Made by a program: the position numbers and the translations under genes. Below are positions 46,409 through 56,080 of a stretch of DNA of 64,000 nt, one piece after another. The first letter of the stretch is position 1, and the number at the start of each line of letters is the position of its first letter. Source of the DNA: Duganella dendranthematis. Lineage in GTDB: Bacteria; Pseudomonadota; Gammaproteobacteria; Burkholderiales; Burkholderiaceae_D. The notes beneath the pieces are model-generated. The model ran no database searches and was not told where the DNA came from. It worked only from the letters and a program-made list of their open reading frames with translations. The stretch is from contig NZ_CP051684.1 in the NCBI RefSeq assembly GCF_012849375.1, positions 1,488,001 through 1,552,000 on the forward strand. The letters are read 5' to 3'.

Positions 46409-47433
46409 GCCCGCTCTCCCGTCAGTGTTCCATTGCCGCCGGCTTGCGCCGTGCCAGCTGCCGCCCGGCTGATGGCGCGCACCACCGCGCGCTGCGCCAG
46501 TTCGATCTTGAAGCGGTTGCCGTCGAAGCCGCGCGCGCCGGCCAGCAGCAGCTGCGCCGCCTGCCGGCTGCGCTCCGCGCTGACCGGCTGCCCGGCCAGC
46601 ACCGCTTCGGCAGCCGCCACCCGCCACGGCTTGTGCGCCACCCCGCCCAGCGCCAGCCGCGCCGAACGCACCGTCGCCCCATCCATCTCCAGTCCCGCCG
46701 CCACCGACACCAGCGCGAACGCATAACTGGCGCGGTCGCGCAGTTTCAGGTAATGCGAGTGCGCGCCATACGCGGACGGCGGCAGCTCCACCGCCGTTAT
46801 CAGTTCAGTCGGCGCCAGCGTAGTGTCGAACTGCGGCGCCGCGCCCGGCAGCCGGTGGAAATCCGCCATCGCCACGCGCCGCTCGCCGCTGGCCGAGGCC
46901 ACCACCACGGTCGCCTCCAGCGCCGCCAGCGCCACGCACATATCGGACGGATGGACGGCGATGCAGGCGTCGCTGGCGCCCAGCACCGCGTGCATGCGGT
47001 TGACGCCGCGCTGCGCCGCGCAGCCGGAACCGGGCACGCGCTTGTTGCAATGCTCAAAGGCGACATCGGTGAAGTATGGGCAGCGCGTGCGCTGCAGCAG
47101 ATTGCCGCCGGTGGTCGCCATATTGCGCAACTGCGCCGAGGCGCCGGCCAGCAGCGCCTGCGCCAGCATTGGATAAAGCTGCCGGACCAGGTCATGGTCG
47201 GCCAGATCGCTGTTGCGCACCAGCGCGCCGACCCGCAGGCCGCCGCCCGGCAGCGTCTCGATGCGGTCCAGCCCCATGCGCGTGATATCGACCAGCCGCG
47301 CCGGCTGCTCGACATCACCCTTCATCAGGTCCAGCAAATTGGTGCCGCCGCCTATGAAGCGCGCGCCCGGTTGCTGCGCCAGCCGCAGCGCATGCGCCAC
47401 ATCGGTGGCGCGGTCGACAAAAATCGATTGCAT
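46405..47433 (-). CDS. Aldehyde oxidoreductase FAD subunit (PaoB-like)
   Basis: 342-aa FAD-binding subunit. It has the FAD loops GGGTNLLDLMK and TTGGNLLQRTRC, followed by extra Cys (PYFTDVAFEHCNKRVPGSGCAA) that in PaoB coordinate an additional 4Fe-4S cluster. It passes electrons between the 2Fe-2S subunit and acceptor. Spacing to the gene upstream is 11 bases. Confidence 0.92.
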   Translation of the reverse strand: MQSIFVDRATDVAHALRLAQQPGARFIGGGTNLLDLMKGDVEQPARLVDITRMGLDRIETLPGGGLRVGALVRNSDLADHDLVRQLYPMLAQALLAGASAQLRNMATTGGNLLQRTRCPYFTDVAFEHCNKRVPGSGCAAQRGVNRMHAVLGASDACIAVHPSDMCVALAALEATVVVASASGERRVAMADFHRLPGAAPQFDTTLAPTELITAVELPPSAYGAHSHYLKLRDRASYAFALVSVAAGLEMDGATVRSARLALGGVAHKPWRVAAAEAVLAGQPVSAERSRQAAQLLLAGARGFDGNRFKIELAQRAVVRAISRAAAGTAQAGGNGTLTGERA

Positions 47434-47444
47434 GTGAGTCCCCC

Positions 47445-48164
47445 TCAGGCCTGGCCGGCGGCCACGATGCGGATCGCCCGCACGATGTTGGGATAAGCGC
47501 CGCAGCGGCAGATATTGCCGCTCATGCGCTCACGGATTTCGTCATCGGTCAGCGCCGGTCGGCCGCGCACGTCGGGCGTGACCGCACTGGCGGCGCCGGC
47601 GCGCAGCTCGCCGAGCAGCGCGGTGGCGGAACACAGCTGACCGGGGGTACAGTAGCCGCACTGGAAGGCGTCATGCGCGATGAAGGCCGCCTGCAATGGC
47701 GACAGCGCGTCGTTGCCCGCGCCCAGCCCTTCGACCGTGACGATCTTGCGGTCTTCCGCCATGACGGCCAGCGTCAGGCAGGAATTGACGCGCCGCCCGT
47801 CCAGCATCACCGTGCAGGCGCCGCACTGGCCACGGTCGCAGCCCTTCTTGGTGCCGGTCAGGCCGATGGTCTCGCGCAGCGCGTCGAGCAGCGTCACGCG
47901 CGGCTCCAGCGCCAGCTGGTAATCCTTGCCGTTGATGTTGAGCCGCACCGGCTGCGGCGGCGCGGCCGGCACCGGCGCCGGGGCAGCCGCAGCCGGTACT
48001 GCCGGCTTGGCCGCAGCGCCGACCGTGCGCGGGGCGGCGTTCAGCGCGGCGCCGGCCAGCGCGCTCTGGATAAAGCCGCGCCGCGACAGCGCGGGCGCCG
48101 GCCCGGCCTCCTGCGCGTCGTCGGACGGGCCCGCGGCGGGGCGGACGTCAAGTGGATCGGGCAT
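47445..48164 (-). CDS. Aldehyde oxidoreductase 2Fe-2S subunit (PaoA-like)
   Basis: 239-aa iron-sulfur subunit with a twin-arginine signal (LSRRGFIQSALAGAAL), so the whole complex is probably exported folded to the periplasm. Two 2Fe-2S centres are visible: KKGCDRGQCGACTV with a following Cys (NSCLTLA), and FQCGYCTPGQL...NICRCGAYPN. An Ala/Pro linker (~50-70) separates signal and domain. It is the first gene of the three-gene operon. Confidence 0.93.
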   Translation of the reverse strand: MPDPLDVRPAAGPSDDAQEAGPAPALSRRGFIQSALAGAALNAAPRTVGAAAKPAVPAAAAPAPVPAAPPQPVRLNINGKDYQLALEPRVTLLDALRETIGLTGTKKGCDRGQCGACTVMLDGRRVNSCLTLAVMAEDRKIVTVEGLGAGNDALSPLQAAFIAHDAFQCGYCTPGQLCSATALLGELRAGAASAVTPDVRGRPALTDDEIRERMSGNICRCGAYPNIVRAIRIVAAGQA

Positions 48165-48252
48165 AACGGCTCCTCCTGGAATGGTCTGCCGATTATGCGC
48201 CGCCGGCCCGCCCGCTCCGTGCGCTCACTAACGTAAACAACGGCGCCGACGC

Positions 48253-48819
48253 TTACTCCGGCAGCAGCGGCACAGCGGACGGCGGCGCGGCCGTCTGCGC
48301 CGCATTCATCACCATCGCCAGAAACGTGTAGTAACCGTTGATGCCCATCAGGTCCACCACGCCCTGCTCGCCGAACGCCGCCAGCGCCGCCGCGTAGGTG
48401 GCGTCATCGACCCGCTGCTGCCGCTGCAGCTGCATGCAAAACGCGTACACCAGCGCCTCGTCGGCCAATAGCCCCTGCGGCTGCTCACGCGCCGCGATCG
48501 CCGCGATCACCGCCTCGCCGATGCCGTAATCGCGCGCGATCGGCGCATGGATCGCCCACTCCACCGGCTGGCTCCACTGCCGCGCCGTCACCAGGATCGC
48601 CAGCTCCGTCAACCGCGTGCCGATCGCGCTGCGGTAGCGCAGATACTCGCCCATTTTCTGCGCCGCCGCCATCAGCTCGGGCGAGCGGATCAAGGGCACG
48701 AACGGCCCATATAGCGCCCCGCGCGGCCCGTCGATCACCGCCTGCGCCGCCACCTGCTGCGCCGCGCTCATGTCGGCAAACGCGATCGGTCCCAGCCGAT
48801 CCACACTGCGATCCTCCAT
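48253..48819 (-). CDS. Carboxymuconolactone decarboxylase-family protein
   Basis: 188-aa AhpD/CMD-fold protein. It has LTELAILVTARQWSQPVEWAIHAPIARDYG, the usual helix pair, but with no CxxC, so it is not an AhpD-type peroxidase reductase. GGGAGGC precedes the ATG at 48819. The role is unknown; the oxidoreductase operon upstream lies on the same strand. Confidence 0.8.
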   Translation of the reverse strand: MEDRSVDRLGPIAFADMSAAQQVAAQAVIDGPRGALYGPFVPLIRSPELMAAAQKMGEYLRYRSAIGTRLTELAILVTARQWSQPVEWAIHAPIARDYGIGEAVIAAIAAREQPQGLLADEALVYAFCMQLQRQQRVDDATYAAALAAFGEQGVVDLMGINGYYTFLAMVMNAAQTAAPPSAVPLLPE

Positions 48820-48917
48820 GCTGCCTCCCTCAAAGACCTCATCATGGCATACATCAAAAAGCGTCCGGCAAAACCCGGCTATCGTCGGCAGTCTGCACCC
48901 CACCACGAAAGGACGCC

Positions 48918-50261
48918 ATGAGCCACATCATCCACCGCAACCCGCGCCGCGTGCCGCCGGTCGCCGCGCATGCCACCGGCATCACCATCACCGACCGTGA
49001 CGGCCGCACCTACCTCGACGCCAGCGGCGGCGCCGCCGTCTCCTCGCTGGGCCATGCCCATCCCGACGTGCTGGCCGCCATGCACGCCCAGATCGACCGT
49101 AACGCCTACGCCCACACTGCCTTCTTCACCTGCGACGCCGCCGAACAACTGGCCGCGCGGCTGGCCGCCGACGCCCCCGGCGACCTCGATCAGGTCTACC
49201 TGGTGTCGGGCGGCTCGGAAGCCATGGAGACCGCGCTCAAACTGGCGCGCCAGTACTGGCTGGAAGCCGGCCAGCCGCAGCGCACCACCTTCATCGCCCG
49301 CCGCCAGAGCTACCACGGCAACACGCTGGGCGCGCTGGCGGTGGGCGGCAACGCATGGCGCCGCCAGCCCTTCGCGCCACTGCTGATCGAGGTCCCGCGC
49401 ATCTCGCCCTGCTACGAATACCGCGGCCGCGCCGATGGCCAGAGCACCGACGACTACACCGCGGCCCTGCTGCAGGAACTGGAAGACGCCATCCTGGCCG
49501 CCGGCGCCGATAAGGTGATCGGCTTCGTCGCCGAAACCGTGGTCGGCGCCACCGCCGGCGCCGTGCCGCCCACGCCGGGATACTTCCGTGGTGTGCGCCG
49601 GCTGTGCGACCAGTACGGGCTGCTGTTGATACTCGATGAAGTCATGTGCGGCATGGGCCGCAGCGGCACGCTGTACGCGTTTGAACAGGAAGGTGTGCTG
49701 CCCGACCTGGTGGTGCTGGGCAAAGGCCTGGGCGCCGGCTACCAGCCGATCGGCGCGGTGCTGGCGCGCGCGCCCATCGTCCAGCGCCTGCGCGACGGCA
49801 GCGGCGCCTTCCTGCACGGGCACACCTACATGGGGCACCCGGTGGCCGCCGCCGCCGCGCTGGCGGTGCAGAAAGTGATACAACGGGATTGCTTGCTGGG
49901 TGCCGTCACGGTGCGCGGCGCGGCGCTGCGGCGCATGCTGCGCGAGGCGTTCGGCAATCACCCGCATGTGGGCGACATCCGCGGGCGCGGACTATTGATT
50001 GGACTGGAACTGGTGGCGGACCGCGACAGCAAGGCGCCGTTCGATCCGGCCCGGCGCCTGCATGCGGTGATCAAGGACGAAGCGATGGCGCGCGGCCTGA
50101 TGATCTACCCGATGGGCGGCACCATCGACGGCCGCCACGGCGACCATATCCTGCTTGCGCCACCCTTCATCGCCACCGAGGCGGAGCTGGCGGAAATCAC
50201 CAGCCGACTGGCCGACACCCTGCATGCAACGCTGAACCCCGCCACCTTCACAGGGGTCTGA
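48918..50261 (+). CDS. Class III aminotransferase
   Basis: 447-aa PLP-dependent aminotransferase. It has VSGGSEAMETALKLARQY, the cofactor-contacting LILDEVMCGMGRSG and the Schiff-base lysine in VVLGKGLGAGYQPIGAV (about residue 268). The closest relatives act on omega-amino or diamino substrates, but the specific substrate cannot be read from sequence. Its last codons and TGA stop lie inside a GGGTCTGACCCC palindrome. Confidence 0.9.
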   Translation: MSHIIHRNPRRVPPVAAHATGITITDRDGRTYLDASGGAAVSSLGHAHPDVLAAMHAQIDRNAYAHTAFFTCDAAEQLAARLAADAPGDLDQVYLVSGGSEAMETALKLARQYWLEAGQPQRTTFIARRQSYHGNTLGALAVGGNAWRRQPFAPLLIEVPRISPCYEYRGRADGQSTDDYTAALLQELEDAILAAGADKVIGFVAETVVGATAGAVPPTPGYFRGVRRLCDQYGLLLILDEVMCGMGRSGTLYAFEQEGVLPDLVVLGKGLGAGYQPIGAVLARAPIVQRLRDGSGAFLHGHTYMGHPVAAAAALAVQKVIQRDCLLGAVTVRGAALRRMLREAFGNHPHVGDIRGRGLLIGLELVADRDSKAPFDPARRLHAVIKDEAMARGLMIYPMGGTIDGRHGDHILLAPPFIATEAELAEITSRLADTLHATLNPATFTGV

Positions 50262-50280
50262 CCCCGCATGGGGTCAGCCC
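50254..50280. repeat. GGGTCTGACCCC palindrome overlapping a stop codon
   Basis: GGGTCTGACCCC-GCAT-GGGGTCAGCCC. The central TGA is the stop codon of the aminotransferase gene (ends 50261). It may act as a bidirectional terminator with the convergent FAH gene. Confidence 0.8.
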
Positions 50281-50303
50281 CCGCGGCGGCTCGCCGTGCG
50301 GGT

Positions 50304-51158
50304 CTAGCGCTTGGCGGACCAGGCGACCACTTCCTGCTGCTGCTCACCGAGGCCGGCGATCCCCAGGCGCATGACGTCGCCTTTCTTCAGGAAGCGCTGC
50401 GGCTTGCGCCCCATGCCCACACCCGGCGGCGTGCCGGTCGCGATCACGTCGCCCGGCTCCAGCGTCATCAACTTCGACAGGTAGCTGACAATCTGCGCCA
50501 CCGAGAAAATCATGGTCGAGGTATTCCCGGTCTGCATGCGCTTGCCGTTGACGTCCAGGTACAAATCCAGATCCTGCACATCGTAGATATCTTCCGCCGT
50601 CACCAGCCACGGACCGACCGGGCCGAAGGTATCGAAGCTTTTACCCTTGGTCCACTGGCCGCCGCGTTCCAGCTGGTACGCGCGCTCCGACACATCGTTG
50701 ACCACCGTGTAGCCTGCCACGTACTTGTGCGCATCGGCCTCGCTGACATACTGCGCGCGGCTGCCGATGACGATCCCCAGTTCCACTTCCCAGTCCATCT
50801 TCTTCGCGCCCTGCGGCATCATCACCGCATCATCCGGGCCGCTCAGCGCGGAAATCGCCTTCAGGAACACGATCGGCTCCTTCGGCGCCGCCATGCCGGC
50901 TTCCGCCGCGTGGTCGGAATAATTGAGGCCGATGCAAATGAACTTGCTGACACGCGCCACCGGCACGCCGAAGCGCGGATTGCCGCGCACCAGCGGCAGC
51001 GACGACTGCGCAATCTTCTCCAGCTTGCGCAGCGATTTCGGCGCCAGCGCCGCCGCGTCGACATCGCCGATCACGCCGGACAGGTCGCGCAGCTTGCCTT
51101 CATCATCGATCAAGCCTGGTTTTTCTTTGCCTGGACGGCCGTAACGTACGAGTCGCAT
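50304..51158 (-). CDS. Fumarylacetoacetate hydrolase-family enzyme
   Basis: 284-aa FAH-fold hydrolase. It has FICIGLNYSDHAAEAG, metal ligands in MDWEVELGIVIG (two Glu) and a conserved Asp in VVNDVSERA. The loop GDVIATGTPPGVGMG is typical. Members hydrolyse or decarboxylate diketo acids in aromatic or sugar-acid catabolism; the substrate is not known. Confidence 0.88.
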   Translation of the reverse strand: MRLVRYGRPGKEKPGLIDDEGKLRDLSGVIGDVDAAALAPKSLRKLEKIAQSSLPLVRGNPRFGVPVARVSKFICIGLNYSDHAAEAGMAAPKEPIVFLKAISALSGPDDAVMMPQGAKKMDWEVELGIVIGSRAQYVSEADAHKYVAGYTVVNDVSERAYQLERGGQWTKGKSFDTFGPVGPWLVTAEDIYDVQDLDLYLDVNGKRMQTGNTSTMIFSVAQIVSYLSKLMTLEPGDVIATGTPPGVGMGRKPQRFLKKGDVMRLGIAGLGEQQQEVVAWSAKR

Positions 51159-51209
51159 ACTAATCCTTGGTTAAACAGTTGCGACGAATTGTAGACCATT
51201 CGGCGCCGT

Positions 51210-52112
51210 TTAACCGTAGCGCTCTTGCCTCAGCCATTTGTTGGCGATGATCTTGGTACCTTTGACCACCGGCGCACCGCCGTGCAGCGTCTGCGCGTCA
51301 GGCTGGTGATTGCTGTCGGTGTTGAGGAACCACAGCGCATTACCCTTCTTAGGAAAGACCTCCAGCCCCAGCGAAGGGAAGACCGTGCCACCGCCCTGCG
51401 CCACATCGGATAGGTACAGCACAAAGGTGGCCAGCCGCTGGCCGCCGCGCGCCAGATGCGAGCGATGGCCGGCGCTGTCCGGATCGAGCCAGTCGTAATG
51501 CGGGCGGTACTCCTGCATCTTGTCGTATTTTTGCAGCTGGAACGGCTCACTGCATTCCGGCGTCCAGTGCGCGATGGCGGCCAGCCGGCGGTCGATGCGC
51601 TCGGCCACCTCGGCCTCGCCGCGCTGGATGAAGGCCATCTCGCTGGTGCGGCCCTCGTGCACCACACTGGCGCCGTCAGCTTCCGCGGTCACCGTCGAGC
51701 GGGTATAGCGGCTGCCGCAATGGGCGACGATGGCGTCGCACTCCTCGTCGCTGAGCACATTCCCCAGCAGGATCACCTGCGGCTTTTTCAGCACAAACAG
51801 CACATCGATCTCGCGGTCCGGCGCGGCGATGCGGTTGCTGGTGAGATCAATGAACGGCATCTCGCGCGGCGACGAAAACGCACTGGCCACCGGTGCCGTC
51901 TCTGCCGCCGTCACCGTGCCGCTGACGCCACCGCCGGCGCGGATGCGCACCGCATCGTCAATCGCTGCGCGCGCGTCGGTCATGCTGTACTGGCCGGACC
52001 GCGCCATGCTGTTGGCCATGTCCAGCGGACTGCAGGCGCGCTCCAGGTTTTCCATGATCCATACGCGCCAGGTCTGCGGCAGGGAGGCAAAAACGGTTTG
52101 AGCTTGGGTCAT
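51210..52112 (-). CDS. 2-oxoglutarate/Fe(II)-dependent prolyl hydroxylase-like oxygenase
   Basis: 300-aa protein with a prolyl 4-hydroxylase alpha-type C-terminal half. The iron ligands are His205 and Asp207 (PHYDWLD) and His277 (TLHGGAPV), and the 2-oxoglutarate-binding basic residue is Lys284. The N-terminal ~100 residues form a separate helical region. The target may be a protein or peptide proline. The MFS gene ends 7 bases upstream on the same strand. Confidence 0.88.
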   Translation of the reverse strand: MTQAQTVFASLPQTWRVWIMENLERACSPLDMANSMARSGQYSMTDARAAIDDAVRIRAGGGVSGTVTAAETAPVASAFSSPREMPFIDLTSNRIAAPDREIDVLFVLKKPQVILLGNVLSDEECDAIVAHCGSRYTRSTVTAEADGASVVHEGRTSEMAFIQRGEAEVAERIDRRLAAIAHWTPECSEPFQLQKYDKMQEYRPHYDWLDPDSAGHRSHLARGGQRLATFVLYLSDVAQGGGTVFPSLGLEVFPKKGNALWFLNTDSNHQPDAQTLHGGAPVVKGTKIIANKWLRQERYG

Positions 52113-52119
52113 CGCGCGA

Positions 52120-53442
52120 TCAGGAGATAGTCGGACAGGAGTTCAATTTTACCGGATTGCGCCTGCGCCGCCGCACAAACCAGATCAAGCCCGGCAGCTG
52201 CATCAACACCAGCGCGCCAAACGCCACCTGATAGGCGGGCGCCGGATAATGGCCAAGCAAATCCGGCCGCCAGCAGCCCACCACCAGGCCAAAGCCCGCC
52301 TGCACCGCAAACGCGCCGATGAAAATCAGCAGGTTCAGACAGGTGGCCGCGCGCCCGGTCAACGCCCCCGGCAGGCTTTGCGCGACGATGGTGTACTCGA
52401 TGCCGGTCACCGTGCCGACCAGCGTAAACAGTACCGATAGCAATTGATAGCTAGGCCGCCAGTTACACACAAACGCCAGCTGCACGCCGACAAACAGCGC
52501 CACGCCGGCCGCCGCCACCGTAATCGGCGCAATGCCGCGCCGCCCGGTCCACTCGGTAATCATGCCGACCGCAATGGCGCCGAAGATCACCGCCGCCATG
52601 CCCAGATACAGCAGATAGGTTACCGCATCGTCCGGATAGCGCGCCACGTCGCTCAGCCAGCGGCTGATCCACAAGCCCTGGATGCCGAAGAACACCGTGT
52701 GGGGAATCAGCACCAGGCTCGCCACCTCACGGAACGCCGGATGGCGGTACACCGCGCGCATCGCCTCGCGCAGCCCGGCCTTGCTGGCGGCCGACGGCTG
52801 CGGCGGCGACAGCGCGCGGATCAGCAGCCCGATGATGGCCGCCGCCGCCGCCAGCCACAGGAACAGGCCGCGCCAGTCCATATACTGCAGCGCCAGCCGC
52901 ACCGGCAGCGTGGCCGCAGCCGCACCGAGGCCGCCGACGGCGATCAGATAGCCCTGCACCGACGGCAAGCGCGCCGGCGCGATCCAGCTGGAGATCGCCT
53001 TCACCGCCGACATGAAGCAGCCGCCCAGTCCCAGACCGATGACAGCGCGCGCCACCAGCAGTTGGCCGAAGGTCTGGCCGCCGGCAAACGCCAGCGCGCC
53101 AACGCCGGCCAGCAACAGCATCGGCAACTGTACCTTGGCCGGTCCCCAGCGGTCCAGCGCCATCCCGACCGGCAGCTGCGCCAGCGCGAAGGCCAGGAAG
53201 AAGGCGCTGGTCAGCAGGCCAAGCTGGCCTGGCGTCAGCGCCAGCGCCGCCACCAGCTGCGGCGCCAGCGTCGCATTCACCGTGCGCATCAAACTGGATA
53301 AAAAGTGCCCCAGCGCGAACGGCAAAAACACCAGCACGAACACCGCGCGCCCGGACAGCGGCGATGCCAAGTTCCGCTCCGGCGCCGACGCGGCGGGCGG
53401 GGCGGCGGAAGAGGCGGAAGGCGGGATCGGATCGCGCATCAT
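52120..53442 (-). CDS. MFS transporter
   Basis: 440-aa major facilitator with 12 predicted membrane helices. The inter-helix motif GMALDRWGPAKVQLP matches the MFS loop 2-3 signature. An Ala/Pro-rich cytoplasmic N-terminus precedes helix 1. Substrate is unknown. It sits between the oxygenase and the truncated aminomutase gene, with which it could once have formed an operon. Confidence 0.88.
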   Translation of the reverse strand: MMRDPIPPSASSAAPPAASAPERNLASPLSGRAVFVLVFLPFALGHFLSSLMRTVNATLAPQLVAALALTPGQLGLLTSAFFLAFALAQLPVGMALDRWGPAKVQLPMLLLAGVGALAFAGGQTFGQLLVARAVIGLGLGGCFMSAVKAISSWIAPARLPSVQGYLIAVGGLGAAAATLPVRLALQYMDWRGLFLWLAAAAAIIGLLIRALSPPQPSAASKAGLREAMRAVYRHPAFREVASLVLIPHTVFFGIQGLWISRWLSDVARYPDDAVTYLLYLGMAAVIFGAIAVGMITEWTGRRGIAPITVAAAGVALFVGVQLAFVCNWRPSYQLLSVLFTLVGTVTGIEYTIVAQSLPGALTGRAATCLNLLIFIGAFAVQAGFGLVVGCWRPDLLGHYPAPAYQVAFGALVLMQLPGLIWFVRRRRRNPVKLNSCPTIS

Positions 53443-53456
53443 CGCCGCCGGGCTGC

Positions 53457-54515
53457 CTACGCCGCGCTATGCGAATCGCAGCCGGCGGCCGGCGCGCTGC
53501 TATCCGCACGCGCCGACAGCAGCGGAATCACCTTGCGCGATCCCGGCGGGTCGGCGCCATACTCGCTGCGGCTACCGCCCTCCTCCTCAAAGAAAAACTT
53601 CTCCTTGCCAAACGCCGGTTTCAGCTCATCCATCCACGTCGCCTGCGGATCGAACTTCGCATAAAACGGCTTGCGCACCCAGTCCGCATTGCGCGCCTGC
53701 AGGAACTGCAACGCAAACACCTTCTCGCCGCCGATGGTCGCAATCCCGTCGATCACCACCTTGCCCGGAAAAGCACTCATCGACGGCCCGCGCACCGTAC
53801 GCGACAAACCGGACACCATCTGATACGCCGCCTGAAAAATCGCATGCGCACGCGCCAGCGGCAACTGGAAATACTCGCGAGGCCCGGTATCGCGCTCCAC
53901 GAACATATAGTACGGAATCGCCCCCAGCCGCACGCCGGTCTGCCACAACTCCGCCCACGACGCCGGGTCTTCATTGATATGCCGGATCAGCGGCCCCTGC
54001 ATGCGCAAGGTCGCGCCGGTGCCGACGATGCGCTTGACCGCCTGCTGCGCAATCTCCTGCCGCAGTTCCACCGCATGGTTGTAATGCCCCATGATCGCCA
54101 TATTTTTTCCAGCCTTGACCACTCGCTCGAACAGGCGCAGAAGATCATCCGCATCGCGATCCGACACAAAGCGCTGCGGCCAATATGCCACCGACTTGGT
54201 ACCGATGCGGATGTTCTGAATATGCGCCAGCTCAGGCGCCAGCAGCGGTTCAATGTACGCCTCCAGCGAGCGCGTATTCATGATCAGCGGATCGCCGCCG
54301 GTGATCAGCACATCGGTCACCTCCGGGTGCATGCGCAGGTAGGCCGCCAGCTCGTGCGACTCCTTTGCATCGAACTTCATATCGTCCATGCCGACGAACT
54401 GCGGCCAGCGGAAACAGAAGGTGCAGTAGGCGTGACAGGTCTGCCCCGAACTGGGGAAAAACAACACCGTCTCCTTGTACAAGAGGTGAGTGAAAGAGTC
54501 TCTTCTTTGCTGCAC
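53457..54515 (-). pseudogene. Lysine 2,3-aminomutase-family gene, 5' end lost
   Basis: The remaining 352 codons hold most of a KamA-family radical SAM/PLP protein, including the cluster motif CHAYCTFCFRW, VLITGGDPLIMNTRSLE, GHYNHAVELRQE and YYMFVERDTGPREYF. Full-length relatives have about 90-110 further N-terminal residues. Here recognisable homology stops at about codon 13 (YKETVLFFPSSGQ). The preceding codons come from the adjoining integrative element, with only a GTG at 54515 as start. The gene was probably split by insertion; its 5' part should lie beyond the window. Confidence 0.82.
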
Positions 54516-54526
54516 CTGCGGCAGAT

Positions 54527-54542
54527 TGCCAGTTAAGTGGCA
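54527..54542. other. Candidate att-region palindrome
   Basis: TGCCA-GTTAAG-TGGCA between the disrupted gene and the recombinase gene. Serine integrases bind dyad-symmetric att sites beside their own gene, so this is a candidate half-site; it could equally terminate the recombinase transcript. Confidence 0.3.
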
Positions 54543-54551
54543 GTCAGGAGG

Positions 54552-56072
54552 TCAGCCCTCTGCACCGAAAATGGCTGCAAGCGACGAGTAGCGATAATTT
54601 GACCTGTCTTGTGGATGCTCCGCCCTCAGTATGATGTGCCCCTCGGTGAACTCCTGAACTGGGATAAGGTAGTAGTCCAGTACCCCAGCGTTCGCGCCGT
54701 CCATGCGTACACACACCACAAAGTCTGGGATTGGTGCTGTATGGATCGGGATTCTCCACCGTACCCTACCTTTCAGGTCGTATCGCGCACGCGCAACCAC
54801 GAGCTTCACCACGATTTTTTCTCCAATACAGATGCACCATCTGTCATCACAATCTCGGAGGGTAATGCCGGAGCGCTCAATGAGCAGCTTACATGCCGCG
54901 AAAGTCGCCTCGCGCATCTTCTGGATTGATCGCTTAGTCTTCGCGTGTTGTAGCTTCTCAGCATCAGCCACTCCCGCAAGTGCGTAGGCTTCAGCAAGCG
55001 TACCAAAGGTCTCACCGATGCGCTTGGGACTGGGTAGCCCCGGTGTGGCATCGATAAGAGCGACTGTTACCTTGCCATGATGGTCATGTATATCACGAAG
55101 CATCGCTAGGACACTTTCTCGATCCATGGGCGCTGAACGGCTCGACCGCTCGCGTTGTGCCAAGTCAAACTGCGCTGGAGAGACGATTGCCGGTAAAGAA
55201 TCGCTTATACAAATCCAGTCCGCAACTGGATTGGGTTCTCGTAGGCCGGTGAGCTTTGCCGAGCCACGGTTGAAGATGATTCGGCCAGCGTACTTCTCAT
55301 TCGTCAAAATGCTCTTGACGAGCCATGGTGTCCAAGCACGTCCAGTGCCGGATACAACCTTTCTTTGATTGAGGAGCCTTGCTATTTCTGTGTCGGTGAG
55401 ATGTTCGTCAATGAACCACGAGTAAATGTGACGTACTATGGACACCTCGTCCGGTGGTCCCCAGCAGAATCGCACTCTGTCAGTGATCGCTCCCTTTCTC
55501 TCACCGGCAGATAATGTCCGTCTCTCCTTGCCGTCCCGATCAAAGCACATCCTACGCAAGCCAAAACCAGCGCTACCACCCATCTTGTAGCCCTGTGCAG
55601 CGAACCTCCGCTGGGCTTCAAACACCTTGGCGGACAGTTCCCTGCTGTACTCAGCTGCCATAGTGCGCTTCATGCTCTTTACCATTGACGCCAAAGCTGA
55701 GCCATCGTTCTCAAAGGGTTCCGCGCAGTACAGCACCTGAATACCGGCATCCCGGCAGACAAATTCATAGTGTGCACCTTCGTCCACGTCTTGGAATCGG
55801 CCCCATCGGCTTACGTCATACACCAGTACCGCATTGAAGTCTGCCGTACGCGCCTGTACGTCAGTTATTAACTCCCGCAAGCCATCCCGATTATTGATGC
55901 GTAGTCCGCTCTTACCGGCATCGGCGTACATTTTCACAATCTCGATGCCACGGTCCTTTGCGTAAGAGTACAGGCGTTCACATTGGTGTTCGATAGAGTG
56001 GTCCTGCGGGTGAGTGGACATGCGGACGTAGATCGCTGCCTTCTTGCCGAGTGTCGATGATTCGCTTGCCAT
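54552..56072 (-). CDS. Large serine recombinase (integrase)
   Basis: 506-aa serine recombinase. The catalytic N-terminal resolvase domain has AAIYVRMSTHPQ (nucleophile Ser19), VLVYDVSRWGRFQD and the MAAEYSRELS helix. A 'recombinase' DNA-binding domain (NQRKVVSGTGRAWTPWLVKSIL) and a C-terminal zinc-ribbon-like/coiled region follow. Its stop lies ~35 bp from the broken kamA-like gene, so it is the likely integrase that inserted the element there. The start at 56072 is 8 bases after the stop of the next gene upstream. Confidence 0.92.
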   Translation of the reverse strand: MASESSTLGKKAAIYVRMSTHPQDHSIEHQCERLYSYAKDRGIEIVKMYADAGKSGLRINNRDGLRELITDVQARTADFNAVLVYDVSRWGRFQDVDEGAHYEFVCRDAGIQVLYCAEPFENDGSALASMVKSMKRTMAAEYSRELSAKVFEAQRRFAAQGYKMGGSAGFGLRRMCFDRDGKERRTLSAGERKGAITDRVRFCWGPPDEVSIVRHIYSWFIDEHLTDTEIARLLNQRKVVSGTGRAWTPWLVKSILTNEKYAGRIIFNRGSAKLTGLREPNPVADWICISDSLPAIVSPAQFDLAQRERSSRSAPMDRESVLAMLRDIHDHHGKVTVALIDATPGLPSPKRIGETFGTLAEAYALAGVADAEKLQHAKTKRSIQKMREATFAACKLLIERSGITLRDCDDRWCICIGEKIVVKLVVARARYDLKGRVRWRIPIHTAPIPDFVVCVRMDGANAGVLDYYLIPVQEFTEGHIILRAEHPQDRSNYRYSSLAAIFGAEG

Positions 56073-56080
56073 GTCGCCTC

